Shown here in pieces: positions 22,985 to 35,250 of a stretch of 64,000 nucleotides of DNA; the first letter of the stretch is position 1; every line of letters begins with the position of its first letter. A program made the translations under genes and the position numbers. The stretch covers positions 39,978,524 through 40,042,523 of the forward strand of contig OZ010580.1 in the NCBI GenBank assembly GCA_963932145.1. Direction: 5' to 3'. Source of the stretch: Acanthosepion lycidas (Eukaryota > Mollusca > Cephalopoda > Sepiida > Sepiidae). The notes beneath the pieces were generated by a model. That model saw only the letters and a program-made list of their open reading frames with translations. It made no database searches and had not been told where the DNA came from.

Positions 22985-23500
22985 CCAGGATGATCTGTTG
23001 ACGGTGACTCTCGGGAGTCCCGGTATTGTCATGCCCGTCTGCTCTTTCATGCTGTCTGTTCAGCTCGTACGTTGCTGTTCGCGCTTGCGTCCGCTTTCAA
23101 CCGCTCCTTGCATAATGATCTTGCAAAAGCTTAACAGTGGCGAGAAGAGATTCCTGTCGGTCCACGAAACTTTTGACCTTGCTCCGTATATAATCATTGG
23201 TTTTGTGCTCCCAGTACGAGATGCGGAGGAGCTTTCTCAAGCATTTGTTCTCGAATGTCTGGATCCTTTCTCTTGTCTCAACCAAGTCTCACATCTGTAG
23301 AGGAGGATGGATACGACCAGCGATTTGTAGAGCTTGAATTTAGTAAGAAAGTTGATGTTGATGTTCCATATCCTTTCCAGTCTGGTCATCGCTGCGTCTT
23401 ACTATTCAGTTAAGTGCCATCCATGATATACGTTCTGGCGATCATGTCTCTTTCGATTCATAACTGGCTAGGCAGAAGATTTTCTCACAGTAGGCTGCCA
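22985..23500 (-). pseudogene. RTE-like LINE C-terminal relic
   Basis: The minus strand carries 'ETRERIQTFENKCLRKLL', 'RISYWEHKTNDYIRSKV' and 'RQESLLATVK', the C-terminal block that follows RT in this LINE group. Frame is lost afterwards. The upstream part (23290-23500) shows 'SKLRRLVDLKFYKSLV'-like remains with frame breaks. Confidence 0.7.
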
Positions 23501-23564
23501 TTTCTTTCTTCAGTAGACTGGTTGCCAAACAAGGCTATAGAACGCAGTCTGTTCTGCTATTCAA

Positions 23565-23740
23565 CTCATACTGGTGGGAGGTGGGGATGATGGATTCATA
23601 TCTTTCCCAAGGGTATGTGTACGTAAGTGACTATAACAAAATCGAATGGAATTCGAACTCGGCTCTCAGAATTCTCATTCCAAGCCGATATTCTCTGACA
23701 CCGCATCCAAGAAACATTCTTAATCACACATTCCTTTTCT
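23565..23740 (-). mobile_element. SINE body (5S-SINE type), reversed
   Basis: Contains reversed versions of 'gggaaagatatgaatccatc', 'ttcgaattccattcgatt' and 'ggctcggaatgag', the body shared with the 5S-headed SINEs. No 5S head is present; the block ends at 'catccaagaa'. Confidence 0.6.
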
Positions 23741-24338
23741 TTCTCTGTCTCTTGCGAATACATAAACTTATATAATTTTTATCTTTATAATATTCCTCAG
23801 ATAATACTTGATATTAAGCGATATGCGATGTATTCTTTCATTATGGAAATTTGAAAATCATATCCGCGTACTCATGCGTAATTGTCTGTTTCTTTATTAA
23901 CAAGCTAACAGGGCTGCATTTGCATACTCCTGTTTAATGCTGACATATACTGATATTTTTTTTTGTTGTTTTATCTTTTATACGCTTATACACATCAATT
24001 CTATTGTAAAGAAATGTGCACATTATGGCGAATGCGTGCATGATATAATACATGCCCACACAACATGAACAACTAATCAAATTGGTGCGACTAAAAATTC
24101 TTTGAAAGCATCTTAAAGAAAAGAAAAATTGCGCCTGTGTACTTATGTTACTTGAACACAAATGATGACCTGAACTTCTGACTTCTGAACTGGTACAAAC
24201 AAAATTCAAATTTCAGATGGAGTTTTGTAATAACACTTATAATACTTAATTTACTATGACGTGAATGATGAAAGTAACTCCGAACAACATTCTTGAAGAT
24301 AATATATATTCAAAAATTCGTATTAAATATCAAATAAT

Positions 24339-24340
<2 letters not shown>
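23741..24340. other. No feature recognised
   Basis: AT-rich. A 91-residue minus-strand frame has no recognisable domain. Confidence 0.4.
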
Positions 24341-24383
<43 letters not shown>

Positions 24384-24570
24384 AAGAATTAATGGATTTA
24401 TTTTTAATGTGACACTTTTATTATTTCAAACGTTATAATGGATACACGTATTTGTAATAGACGACCGATTTTTAGTTTTCGTCTAAACAGTGTGTGCAGA
24501 GTCCGATAGACAAAAATAAAAATGTAATGTTTATTTCAAATACGAGTATCCACTATAATAATGTATGGAG

Positions 24571-25933
<1,363 letters not shown>

Positions 25934-26017
<84 letters not shown>
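25934..26017. repeat. (TA)n microsatellite
   Basis: TA units ending at the Tc1 element's left terminus. Confidence 0.95.
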
Positions 26018-26020
<3 letters not shown>

Positions 26021-26960
26021 TGCTGTTCGATAAAAGTGACTCTCCTGATTTTTTTTACTATATATTCTCTTCTCCGATGAAACGAAAGGGGAGCTAAATT
26101 CAAAAGATTAAGCAATCTAAAATCCGAAGAAGCTTTGAGAGCTCTTTGAATCTAGCAGTAAGTACTCTCAAGCATCCGTTCAGTATAATGTTCTGGGGAT
26201 GCTTTTCTTTTCATGGAACTGGTTTCTTAAAACCTATTGAAAAAACCCTCAGGAGCGAGCAGTACAAGATAATTTTAGAGTCTTGTCTGCTCCCTTCTGC
26301 TGAAAGGGTGCAAATTGACCCCAACAAGCTCATTTTTATGCAGGATAATGCTCCCTGTCACAAATCAAAATTGATGAAGGAATACTTTAATGAGAAGCAG
26401 GTGAGTGTTATGACATGGCCGCCCCAATCTCCTGACCTCAATCCCATAGAAAACTTATGGAGCATTATATAGTACAGGCTCTTGAGAAAGCAGTTGAGCA
26501 ACAAAGAGGATTTGATTGTGAATTTCATATCCGAATGGAATTCAATGCTTGGAGATGAGATTTGCCAGAACCTAATCAAGTCAATGCCAAAAAAGGTTGA
26601 AAAGGTTATTCAAAATAAAGGAGGACCCATAGATTATGAAATATTTCAAACTATATTACCTATTATAAATAAATTATACCTCTATTATTCTTTATTTAAA
26701 GCTGTTCATTTATGTTTCTATTGATTACTAGTTGCAGGAAATAAGTGAGTCACTTTTTTTGCACAGAGGTTTTCCCTAAATCTCATTTATATCCAAAATT
26801 ATAATTATCAATAGAATACCTTAGGGTGAGTAAACTTTTTTTCTAGGTGGTCCGAAAATGGTCTTTATATTAGTAAGATTAAAAATTACTTTGACCCCAA
26901 AAACAATAGGCGAAAAAGTTTTTAAGTAAAAAAATAAGGTGAGTCACTTTTATCGAACAG

Positions 26961-26964
<4 letters not shown>
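26018..26964 (+). mobile_element. Internally deleted Tc1 element with intact ends
   Basis: Perfect 24 bp inverted repeats (26019-26042 and 26941-26964) contain GCTGTTCGATAAAAGTGAC and have TA at both borders. A subterminal direct-repeat-like copy of the inner repeat, AGTGAGTCACTTTTT, lies at about 26743-26757, and a second at the right end. Full Tc1 elements are about 1.6 kb, so roughly 0.6 kb is missing, mainly the DNA-binding half and first catalytic Asp. It looks young compared with its neighbours. Confidence 0.9.
26146..26724 (+). pseudogene. Tc1-like transposase, C-terminal catalytic half
   Basis: One frame reads 'IMFWGCFSFHGTGFLKPI', then 'FMQDNAPCHKSK' (second catalytic Asp) and 'WPPQSPDLNPIENLW' (third acidic residue Glu, DDE type). 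A single in-frame TAG near 26472 interrupts it. The same frame then continues 'YRLLRKQLSNKEDL' to 'KAVHLCFY'. The N-terminal paired-like DNA-binding domains and first Asp are absent. It would act on TA targets in the nucleus if complete; this copy cannot. Confidence 0.9.

Positions 26965-27003
<39 letters not shown>
26965..27003. repeat. (TA)n microsatellite
   Basis: TA tract beginning at the Tc1 element's right terminus. Confidence 0.95.
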
Positions 27004-27004
<1 letters not shown>

Positions 27005-27804
27005 CTGGGGAAAATCTGGCTTGTTAATTTTAACGCCTCCAAATCTAAACTTCTCCCCATTAATCATCTGAGAAACCACCCCTCTCTGCCTTCCATAAGT
27101 ATGGCTGATGCTAACCTTCAGCAGAGTGACTCGTTGCACCTTCTCGAGCTAATGTCCTCAACTGACATGAACTGAAAAGGCTATATTGAATCTATTGCTA
27201 GTTCAAAGGTTAAGTTGGTTCACTGTGTCATGCGAGACAATTTTTCTCTCCGGAATCTATTGTACATATCGATAAGTCCATCATTCGTCTATGCTTAGAA
27301 TGTTGCTGACACATATGTTCCGCTGCCCAATTTACCATGAACCGCTTAATAAAATCCAAATAAGAATCAGCAATATTATTGGTCCTGACCTGACGGCTCG
27401 ACTTCAGTCATTTTCCCACCGCCGTAAAGTTGCCTCTCTCTCTCTCTTTTCTATAAATACTTTCGGATAAGCTCTTCGCTATGGTACCTAGACTTTTTTT
27501 TTTAAATTTAAGCGCAGTACTAGGTTGGAGTCGAGATCTCAATTCTCACTTGAGCTGGCTAGATGTATCCGTAAGTTCTATACCAACAGTCTCTTTTCTC
27601 GCACTTGTGGAACTCCCTTCCGGTTCCATGCTTCCCATCCAATTTAACCTGCAGACATTTAAATGCAATATCAATCGCTATCCACTGTCCTCCTGATTAC
27701 TCTTTTATCTTCCTGCTCATTATAAAAGTTTCCGTTCCTAATTCTTCTACGACCTGTAACCCCTTGTGCCTTAGTGGCTTTACTGCCTTGTATAGGGTGA
27801 TTTC

Positions 27805-27807
<3 letters not shown>
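27004..27807 (+). pseudogene. LINE RT C-terminal relic with 3' end (jockey/CR1 type)
   Basis: Pieces in order: 'NWGKSGLLILTPPNLNF', 'NKIQIRISNIIGPDLTAR' with 'LQSFSHRRKVASLSLF' (about 27345-27450), then frame-shifted remains of 'FYTNSLFSRTCGT' and 'FKCNINRYPLSS'. The 3' tail 'ccttagtggc' ... 'agggtgatttcaatta' runs into (TA)n. Multiple stops. The catalytic box lies upstream of the truncation. Confidence 0.75.

Positions 27808-27851
<44 letters not shown>
27808..27851. repeat. (TA)n microsatellite
   Basis: TA tract at the LINE 3' end. Confidence 0.95.
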
Positions 27852-27855
<4 letters not shown>

Positions 27856-27899
27856 ATAACGATATATAATTTGTATGATTTTATATATCAACAAACGGT

Positions 27900-27991
27900 A
27901 TGACAAACTGGAAAATTTCTTGTTACGTGTTTCTTCCAGTCCAATGATTATCCTAACGGATGAAACGCATCACAAGAAATTATCCAGTTTG

Positions 27992-27995
<4 letters not shown>
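27900..27995. mobile_element. Short foldback with hammerhead-like centre
   Basis: ATGACAAACTGGA plus 'aatttcttgt' occurs at the left and inverted at the right (arms about 34 bp, ~85% matched). The centre has 'ccaatgat', an ATCC...GGAT helix, then GAAACGCATC. Flanked on the right by (TA)n. Confidence 0.7.

Positions 27996-28030
<35 letters not shown>
27996..28030. repeat. (TA)n microsatellite
   Basis: TA tract between two foldback elements. Confidence 0.95.
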
Positions 28031-28035
<5 letters not shown>

Positions 28036-28270
28036 CAATAGGAAGGAAGATTAAATTTAGGTTAATGATCATTTTCACCTTGTAAATTGAAATAAAATTT
28101 ACAAGGATTTTTCAAACCAGTCAATGTATGATAAAATATTGAAATATTGATTTTTTTGCAATATTGTATCATCCACTAACTGGTTTTAAAAAATCCTTGT
28201 CAATTTTATTTCAATTTACAAAGTGAAAATGATCATTAACCTAATGTAATCTTAATTCCTATTGTATAAA
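28031..28270. mobile_element. Foldback element, ~110 bp arms
   Basis: The left arm from 28031 (TTATACAATAGGAA) pairs with the right arm ending 28270 (TTCCTATTGTATAA). Arms share 'ggttaatgatcattttcac' and 'aaattgaaataaaatt' at roughly 85-90% identity, with a T-rich ~15 bp loop. Non-coding. Confidence 0.85.
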
Positions 28271-28378
28271 AATATGTTGCTCTGTTTGATTAAAACATTG
28301 TGTGAATCTGTTTTAATATGTAATATTTCATATTTTATTTATCGGATTCACTTCGATTATATACCAATGGATTAATAC

Positions 28379-28380
<2 letters not shown>

Positions 28381-28424
<44 letters not shown>
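28381..28424. repeat. (TA)n microsatellite
   Basis: TA tract followed by a short alternating CG/CA segment. Confidence 0.95.
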
Positions 28425-28427
<3 letters not shown>

Positions 28428-28895
28428 CATCCGCACACGCGCGTGCGCGCACATATATTTTAATTTTATAATCGATTTATTCTTTCATTCGCATTTTCTT
28501 TCATTTCCCCTTTGTACATTCATTACGATGGAGGCGGGTTCTGCAAAGTTCTTTATTCTTTTAAAGATCGTTTTAGTCGGTTCGTGAATTTTTCAGTCTC
28601 ATCACGTCATTTTACTTGGCCTCCATTCCATCCATCCTGTATTTCTTCATTTTTCCCTACGGATTCTCTCAATCAAATTGATGCAAGTTATGTCCTTTCT
28701 AAAGCAATTATTCTGCCTCAGTCCTAAAAATTAATCAAATTTCTATGGTCCGATCTATTGAGGACATTACTTTTCTGCGTCTTTGATTCAGCCTTTCCTT
28801 CTAACTCGCCAAATATCTCGCAATCAATCTGTTTATCTATTTACTTGAGTCTCGTTTCATCGATTTATTTACCTACCGAATTATTGCCTTCTAAT

Positions 28896-28899
<4 letters not shown>
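28425..28899. other. No feature recognised
   Basis: Frames at 28512 and 28758 have no domain and the second runs into TA repeats. Confidence 0.4.

Positions 28900-28956
<57 letters not shown>
28900..28956. repeat. (TA)n microsatellite
   Basis: About 28 TA units. Confidence 0.95.
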
Positions 28957-28959
<3 letters not shown>

Positions 28960-29136
28960 GCTTTAATGCTTGCTCTTGGAAAAGGCGTAAATTTTCAAAG
29001 TTAAATAGCAAGACGACTGATGTTTCTTGTCGTGCCGAATTGAAATTCCAGATCTTTTGGAGTCATGAATCTTTTCCCTCCCACGCACATTTATTAAACA
29101 GAAGTGTTAAATAACAGGGTAGCGTAAGCTCTTTTG

Positions 29137-29375
29137 GCTTACGGACACATCATGCTGAAACATCGCTTCCCGATCGATGACTGAAGTTAAGCAACGTCGA
29201 GGCTAGTCAGTACATTCTTGGGAATACCAGGTATGTTTTGGCGTGCGGTTTGGCACGGAATTGTTAATCGAGTCGGTTTCGTTATATTCACTTCTGCACA
29301 AATATCCTTGGGAATCAGCATCCGCTCCCCCCACCCACCACCACCCCGGTTAAGGGATAACTAATAAGAAGTGTA
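29137..29375 (+). mobile_element. 5S rRNA-derived SINE, copy 2
   Basis: The head starts GCTTACGGACAC and contains a box A (GAAGTTAAGCAACGTCGA, about 29183). The box-C region is deleted: 'cagtacattcttgggaatac' jumps over it. The body has 'ggcacggaattgttaatcga', 'attcacttctgcacaaat' and 'ccttgggaatc'. More degenerate than copy 1. Confidence 0.75.
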
Positions 29376-29699
29376 TTAGTATACCATTATTATCTAAAAG
29401 AACTCTTACAATCTAAAAATATTTTCTGGCTTTAAATAACATGAAAAGGGTTGATAAGCCGTAGAAAACGAATCAATCAATAAAAAAAACATGGTGACCA
29501 GTTGAGGACAAATAAAACTATTAATTCATAACCGTGGAGTAAGCGACAGGAAATCACTTTCTTTTCCAAGAAGTCTTTGCAATTCACAGTTAATAAAAGA
29601 AATCTGTGACGATCCATGATCGGCTACGCTCTGGGGAATATCGAATTTAAAAAAAAAAAACCCTTCGAGGTGGTCCAATTATGAATGTACACAGCGATT
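29376..29699. other. LINE-tail-like remnants only
   Basis: The part at 29565-29645 weakly resembles the LINE tail at 10.4 kb ('tttccaagaag', 'gattcaca'). No gene. Confidence 0.35.
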
Positions 29700-29997
29700 C
29701 CTATATACTAAATTATTCTCATCATCATCTGACAATTTATATATAAAGCACACATGGCCTGAAGATCGCTTAAGCTGTGTTGATTTCGATGCTCCCAACT
29801 ATTTATATCTACAAACGTTATATTCCTGATATTGAATAAACTTCGCCACCTCCAACCTAGCCCTGACCTTATCATAAAGAAAACTAAGATTTAAATACTA
29901 CACCAGTAACTATCCCAACTTGCTCCCCTGGCAACAACCACAATAATATGTTAACAACAAAACTAAAACTAAGACGAACTGGCAAAGATAATACATT

Positions 29998-30860
29998 TTG
30001 GATAAAGCTGATTACCACAAAAAATTACAAATTATTATCAATGACCGAACTAAATTCAGCAAACTGAACAGAAACCCCACGGAGACCTTAAAAAGTTCCG
30101 TCAACAAACAGATAACAGCCCACAACGCAGAAGTCGGTTCCCTGAAAATAAAAAAAAAATCATTGGAAACTACCAACTTGGATATTTATATGGAAATATA
30201 AAAACCCATAAAAGTGGATACCCGCTACGACCAATCATTTCCCAGATCCCAACACCTATCTGCCAGCTGTCAAAATTCTTGAACGACATCATCATTTCAT
30301 AGCTACCCACCAATTATACCATCACATCCACCCACGAATTCCTCCAAATTTTGAAAACTACTAAACCAAACCAAGGTATCATAGCGTCACTTGACGTCGA
30401 AAACTTATTTACAAACGTCTCCGTCGATCAAAGCATTGACATTATCCTCAATTCTGTGTATACTAATAATTCTATCCCTCCGTCATCCATCAAACAATTT
30501 ATACTCAAAAAATTACTACACGCAAGCACAACCAAAGTCCCATTCTATGACCGTAATGGAAACATTTACACCCAAACTAATGGCGTTAGTATGGGAAATG
30601 CTTTTCAAATTATTGTACGTCCCATGTAGAAAATATTATATTTAAACAGGTCTGTAAACCTAAAATATATGTCCGCTACATAGACAATATTTTTATTTTA
30701 GCAAATAACACTAAAGAGATAGCAACACTTGAGACCACATTTGAGAATGACTCTGTCCTTAACTTTACCTACGAACTTAGTCAAAAAAACAAACTCACAT
30801 TCTTAGATGTTCTCGAAGAATATAGTAATAACACTTTTATTACCTCATTATATAAAAAGA
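29998..30860 (+). pseudogene. Penelope-type reverse transcriptase relic
   Basis: In order: 'GYLYGNIKTHKSGYPLRP' in a broken frame near 30180-30240; 'GIIASLDVENLFTNV' (about 30378-30422, palm motif A with catalytic Asp); 'YTQTNGVSMGNAF' (about 30565-30605); and, after a frameshift, 'YVRYIDNIFILANN' (about 30670-30710). The YxDD box reads YIDN, so one of the two catalytic aspartates is replaced. The part after GVSMG that normally leads on with LGP is altered. Confidence 0.85.
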
Positions 30861-31152
30861 TCCACTAGCAGAAAGTCTTGCCAGCTTAACTTTAAAAGTG
30901 AATGCCCACTCAGATACAAAATAGAAGTAATAAAACACTTCCTAAAAAGAGCACACCAGAATTCATCCTCTCGACTACTCTTCCTTAAAGAACACAAAAA
31001 AACAGATACTAATTAACAATGGCTTCCCTAACCACCTTATAGACCACCAAATTAGACTATTTCTCCCCAAAGTAATCCCCAATTTATTCCCCAAAGATAG
31101 TGAACATACAGTTAAAAATTACATAAATATTTTCTACAAATATTTATTACAT

Positions 31153-31252
31153 ATTAGGTTGGTGCAAAAATAATGACGTAATAATGTCGTTTTTTGACGT
31201 TAATACGTCAAAAAACGACATTATTACGTCATTATTTTTGCACCAACCTAAT
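31153..31252. mobile_element. Palindromic mariner MITE, copy 4, inside the Penelope element
   Basis: Near-perfect 100 bp hairpin, ends TTAGGTTGGTGCAAAAATAA and complement, centre 'gacgttaatacgtc'. Penelope coding continues on both sides, which dates this MITE insertion after the retroelement. Confidence 0.92.
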
Positions 31253-31680
31253 AAATATTTTGTACAAAAACCAAATGCACATTAACTACAAAAAAGATGA
31301 ATCTTTATTTAGAAATATTATAAAGAAATACACTACCCCAATCGACCCGAATAAAAAAATTCAAATTAATTATCTACTATAAAAAATTTACCACAGCTAA
31401 CCTTATCCTCAAAAATAACAACACACCAGCTAAGTCAAAATTACAACGAACGAACATTATCTATAAGTTCAAATGCCCCTTAAGGAACTGTGTTCCTGAT
31501 CAAACCGAACTCATAAATAATTACATCGGCCACACAACTAGATGCCTATCCAGACGCTTTACGTTACATCTATCTAACCAGAGCTCTATTAGAAATCATT
31601 TAAACACAAACCTACCAGACTCAATTCGAAACATGCTAGTAGAAAACGCGCATACCCAATTAAACTGAAGAACTGAAAAA
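31253..31680 (+). pseudogene. Penelope-type GIY-YIG endonuclease relic
   Basis: Frames carry 'NIIYKFKCPLRNC', then 'NNYIGHTTRCLSRRFTLH' (about 31520-31570), then 'NQSSIRNHLNT'. The YIG motif and following arginines of the endonuclease are readable. Frame is lost before and after. Confidence 0.8.
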
Positions 31681-31688
31681 ATAAAATC

Positions 31689-31729
31689 ATCCTTGATGAT
31701 GGCTAAAAGTATAGCCGAAAGCGCTCGGA
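31689..31729 (+). other. Hammerhead-like dyad, copy E (Penelope 3' end)
   Basis: TTGATGA, a GGCTA...TAGCC helix, GAAA, GCGC and TC. Stem I could form three pairs (TCC with GGA). U replaces C at core position 3. It sits about 10 codons after the GIY-YIG frame ends. Confidence 0.45.
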
Positions 31730-31860
31730 ACTATAGAACATTTGGACAATTTCTACATACTCTGTGCCCAAAAAAGAAAGCTCTTGTGCGAACACAAGAA
31801 AACTTAAATAAAAAGCTTAACCATAGTACCTTGTCTGTCGTTTTTAATAAAACATATATA

Positions 31861-32345
31861 TATATATATGTGTGTGTGTGTGAGTGAGTGAAATCTTGTT
31901 TTGTGGTTAAGAGTTGTGTGTTTAGTTTTGTGAACTGCAAGCATGATTTATATTTAAGTTAAATTTCCAATTTTATATATACAATGGCAGTTGACCGTCC
32001 CCACTTGCTTTTCCAATTTTTCCATACTTGCCTTTACGACGGACTCGGTAAACATTTATCTATCAGTATATCTATATTAGTATGGAATAAATATTCATGG
32101 CGTTTTTTTAATCGGTAGTGCCTGAACATGTGATCTCGTTTCACACGTGACTGAAATTTATTATATACATATACTGGAAAATTAGATTTAAACGTCTCTA
32201 CCTTTCTGATTCGGACGTAGATTGTTATTTTTAACTTTTTGTGTGTTAAAATTGAAAATGATGAAAAAAGAGATACAATTTCCATGGCCATAATAGCGCT
32301 TAACATCCTAGGAAAATCGTTATGAGTCTCGAAAGAAAGTGTGTT
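31861..32345. other. No gene seen
   Basis: A short TA/TG tract then unassigned sequence. The 90-residue minus frame at 32034-32306 has no recognised domain. Confidence 0.4.
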
Positions 32346-32349
32346 TCAA

Positions 32350-32591
32350 ATACAGTGGCTCCTACCGCTATTAAGCATTACTCTTCAAGTACGAATTGAG
32401 TTCTCCGGGCCGCTGGCGTATTTCGTATAGAAGAAAAACGTTAAAATTTCATTCTTTTCTGCCGATGGCCTAAGAGTAAGATATCTGTCTGATGTCAAAT
32501 CAGTCGGGTTTCGATCTCGACATGAAGCAATCGGACGTCTAGCCACACTGAGTAGCTGTGATACAGCGAAACAGTCTTTCAATGAATAACT
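32350..32591 (+). mobile_element. tRNA-derived SINE (family A), copy 2
   Basis: Box-A-like GATGGCCTAAGAGTAAG near 32464 and box-B-like GGGTTTCGATCTC near 32507, then 'gtctagccacactgagtag', 'tgtgatacagcgaaacagtc'. It ends at a short (TA)n. The leader is more divergent than in copy 1. Confidence 0.75.
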
Positions 32592-32679
32592 ATATATATA
32601 TATATATGTGTGTGTGAAAGTCTTCATGGACTATATTTGTAAAAAGACATTATGAATAGAGACAAAAGTAAAACTTATC

Positions 32680-32723
32680 TTCGCCGATGCGTTTCGTTCT
32701 CTGATCGACTTTATCAAGGCAAT
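32680..32723 (-). other. Hammerhead-like dyad, copy B
   Basis: Minus strand: TTGCC, TTGATAA, an imperfect GTC...AAC helix, GAAAC, GC, ATC, GGCGA. Stem I (TTGCC/GGCGA) forms five pairs with one wobble. Core positions 3 and 8 are U and A. Confidence 0.45.
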
Positions 32724-32976
32724 TAATTGATTTTTTTTAATGGATCTTTTCCAGTTGTGTGGGCAATTTAAGGGTTGACACAAATTATAACTATTAAAAT
32801 TTCTTCAAAATCTGAACAACAAAAAGAAGCACTTAGACAACATTGAGAAAAAATTTATTTATTTTAATAGCTTGTCCGGTAACGGGTTCAATGTGTTTCT
32901 GTCTCTCAGCATTTGCTTTTATTAAATTTTCAAATCTGCTCTTTCTTTTTGAATAATCCTGTATAATACACATACA

Positions 32977-33819
<843 letters not shown>

Positions 33820-33990
33820 GACAAGAGAAATCGGAGTTAGAATTCCAGTCGAGTTTGTTCGTTAATTCCCCTATCGACAAAGCGCCCCCCGACCGCTTGG
33901 GAGAGATTGGAATCCATCTTTTCTCCCTAACTCCAGCTATCGTTTAAATAGCAGGGCAGACTGGGCTCTCTAACTTTGATTGGCAACAAC
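33820..33990 (+). mobile_element. SINE body (5S-SINE type)
   Basis: 'agaattccagtcgagtttg', 'gggagagattggaatccatc', 'ctccagctatcg', 'aatagcagggcagactgggc' match the shared SINE body. No head is present. Confidence 0.65.
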
Positions 33991-34060
33991 TCTAGAGATA
34001 GTGACTTGATAAAAACAACCATCCTCCAGCAGCCTGGACCAAAGGTAGGGATGTGTTGTC

Positions 34061-34061
<1 letters not shown>

Positions 34062-34132
<71 letters not shown>
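34062..34132. repeat. (TA)n microsatellite
   Basis: About 35 TA units. Confidence 0.95.
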
Positions 34133-34134
<2 letters not shown>

Positions 34135-34189
34135 TATAATGATATATAAATTTTGATATGTTAAAAACAATTTTGTAGGAATGACAAAT

Positions 34190-34248
34190 GATATGCGTCA
34201 CACAAAAACGTTCACCACTTTGGTGAACGTTTTTGTGTGACGCATATC
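34190..34248. repeat. Perfect 28 bp-arm palindrome
   Basis: Arms at 34190-34217 and 34221-34248 are exact reverse complements around a 3-base CTT loop; the arm starts GATATGCGTCACAC. It has the shape of a minimal MITE or a strong RNA hairpin. Confidence 0.9.
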
Positions 34249-34649
34249 GTCCCTCAGGAATTCATTGGACTAAATTTGTTACGTTGATACAACTGAACAT
34301 GCGCACGAACGAGAGACGCCGGTAATTTTAAAATTAGAAAAAAAATGTGTTTTGGGTATATAATCAAGAAACAATTGGTCAGTTTCTTAGAACAGGTGAG
34401 CGTCTGTACCTCTACTGATGATGACTTAAGAAAATCAAAAGTTTGAACCATATTTCTTGTAGTTTCTTTCGAAATGAACTTAAGACAATTTCTGACGGAA
34501 TTTCCTCCTTGCCTGAGAAAGATTATTGGAATTTGGAAAAGGCGATCAGTAAAATAAATCCACACAAAATGCCTGTTTAATATTTGTCTTAAGGACTATT
34601 TACTGCCTAAATACAGATGCGCATTATTTGTTTTTGATTTTGTCGACTG
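34249..34649. other. Retroelement-like sequence, no gene
   Basis: Contains CTACTGATGATGACTTAAG near 34397 with AAGT and TTGAAC following, a loose hammerhead-like arrangement. The 103-residue minus frame has no named domain. Confidence 0.35.
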
Positions 34650-35250
34650 CACAGTATAGTATGGTCAGTTGGGCACCGTCTGTGAGAAAAAGAGCACCAT
34701 GACGCAATTCATTCCGCCAGAAATTTGAAAACGTTGTACTGCTTGGCATTCTCACTGGAAGCACCAAACATTTCAGAGTGTTTGGGTGTCAATCTGGGAA
34801 CAGTGCAGAGAATTTGGAAAGAGTTGGATGAGGCTAATGGTCATCACGATGGTACGGCAGCTTGAAAAATTCACTCTGATCGTTCTGTAAGAAAAGAACT
34901 CCCGAATTTGTTGGTTAGGGCCTCAAACACAATACGGAGGCCTACATCAAGTGCCTGGAGGAGGTAGTGCTGCCCTGGATCAAGAGGTTGGCTGCTGGAA
35001 AACGCTATGTTTGGCAACTGGACTCTGCATCATGCCACACAAGTAGGTGAACCCAGTCATAGCTGTCAGATAATTTCTGCGACTACATCACCCCTTACAT
35101 CTGGCCACCTAACTCCCCAGATTGCAATACCCTTGATTATTGCGTGTAGGGTCAGTTGAACAAGAGACCAACAAAACTTCTTGTAACACCAAAGATGGAC
35201 TGAAGGCAAGGATTATGGCAGCATTCACTAACTTAAACAAGGAAATCATT
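34650..35250 (+). pseudogene. Visitor-like (IS630/Tc1/mariner) transposase relic
   Basis: An N-terminal HTH-like part ('ISECLGVNLGTVQRIWKEL' region, 34780-34830, then 'RKELPNLLVRASNT') is joined directly to a late catalytic part: 'AYIKCLEEVVLPWIKRL', 'YVWQLDSASCHTS', 'WPPNSPDCNTLDYCV'. The central segment with the first Asp is deleted. The same N-terminal sequence starts at 63.7 kb. Stops and shifts indicate inactivity. Confidence 0.8.

Larger units (their letters stand above)
29700..31860 (+). mobile_element. Penelope-like retroelement, split by a MITE
   Basis: The best-preserved retroelement here. Order: an N-terminal region ('KADYHKKLQIIINDRTKF'), the conserved 'LYGNIKTHK' and 'GYPLRPIIS', RT palm, a GIY-YIG endonuclease domain, a post-ORF hammerhead-like dyad at 31689-31729, a conserved tail and (TA)n. 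A palindromic MITE sits at 31153-31252. Several frameshifts make it inactive. Penelope-like elements prime at nicked DNA and code for RT fused to GIY-YIG. Terminal repeats could not be delimited. Confidence 0.85.

Noticed and set aside
34254..34565. 103-codon minus frame as a host gene
   Set aside because: No domain, sits between a palindrome and a transposon relic, and overlaps a CTGATGA-type retroelement motif on the other strand.
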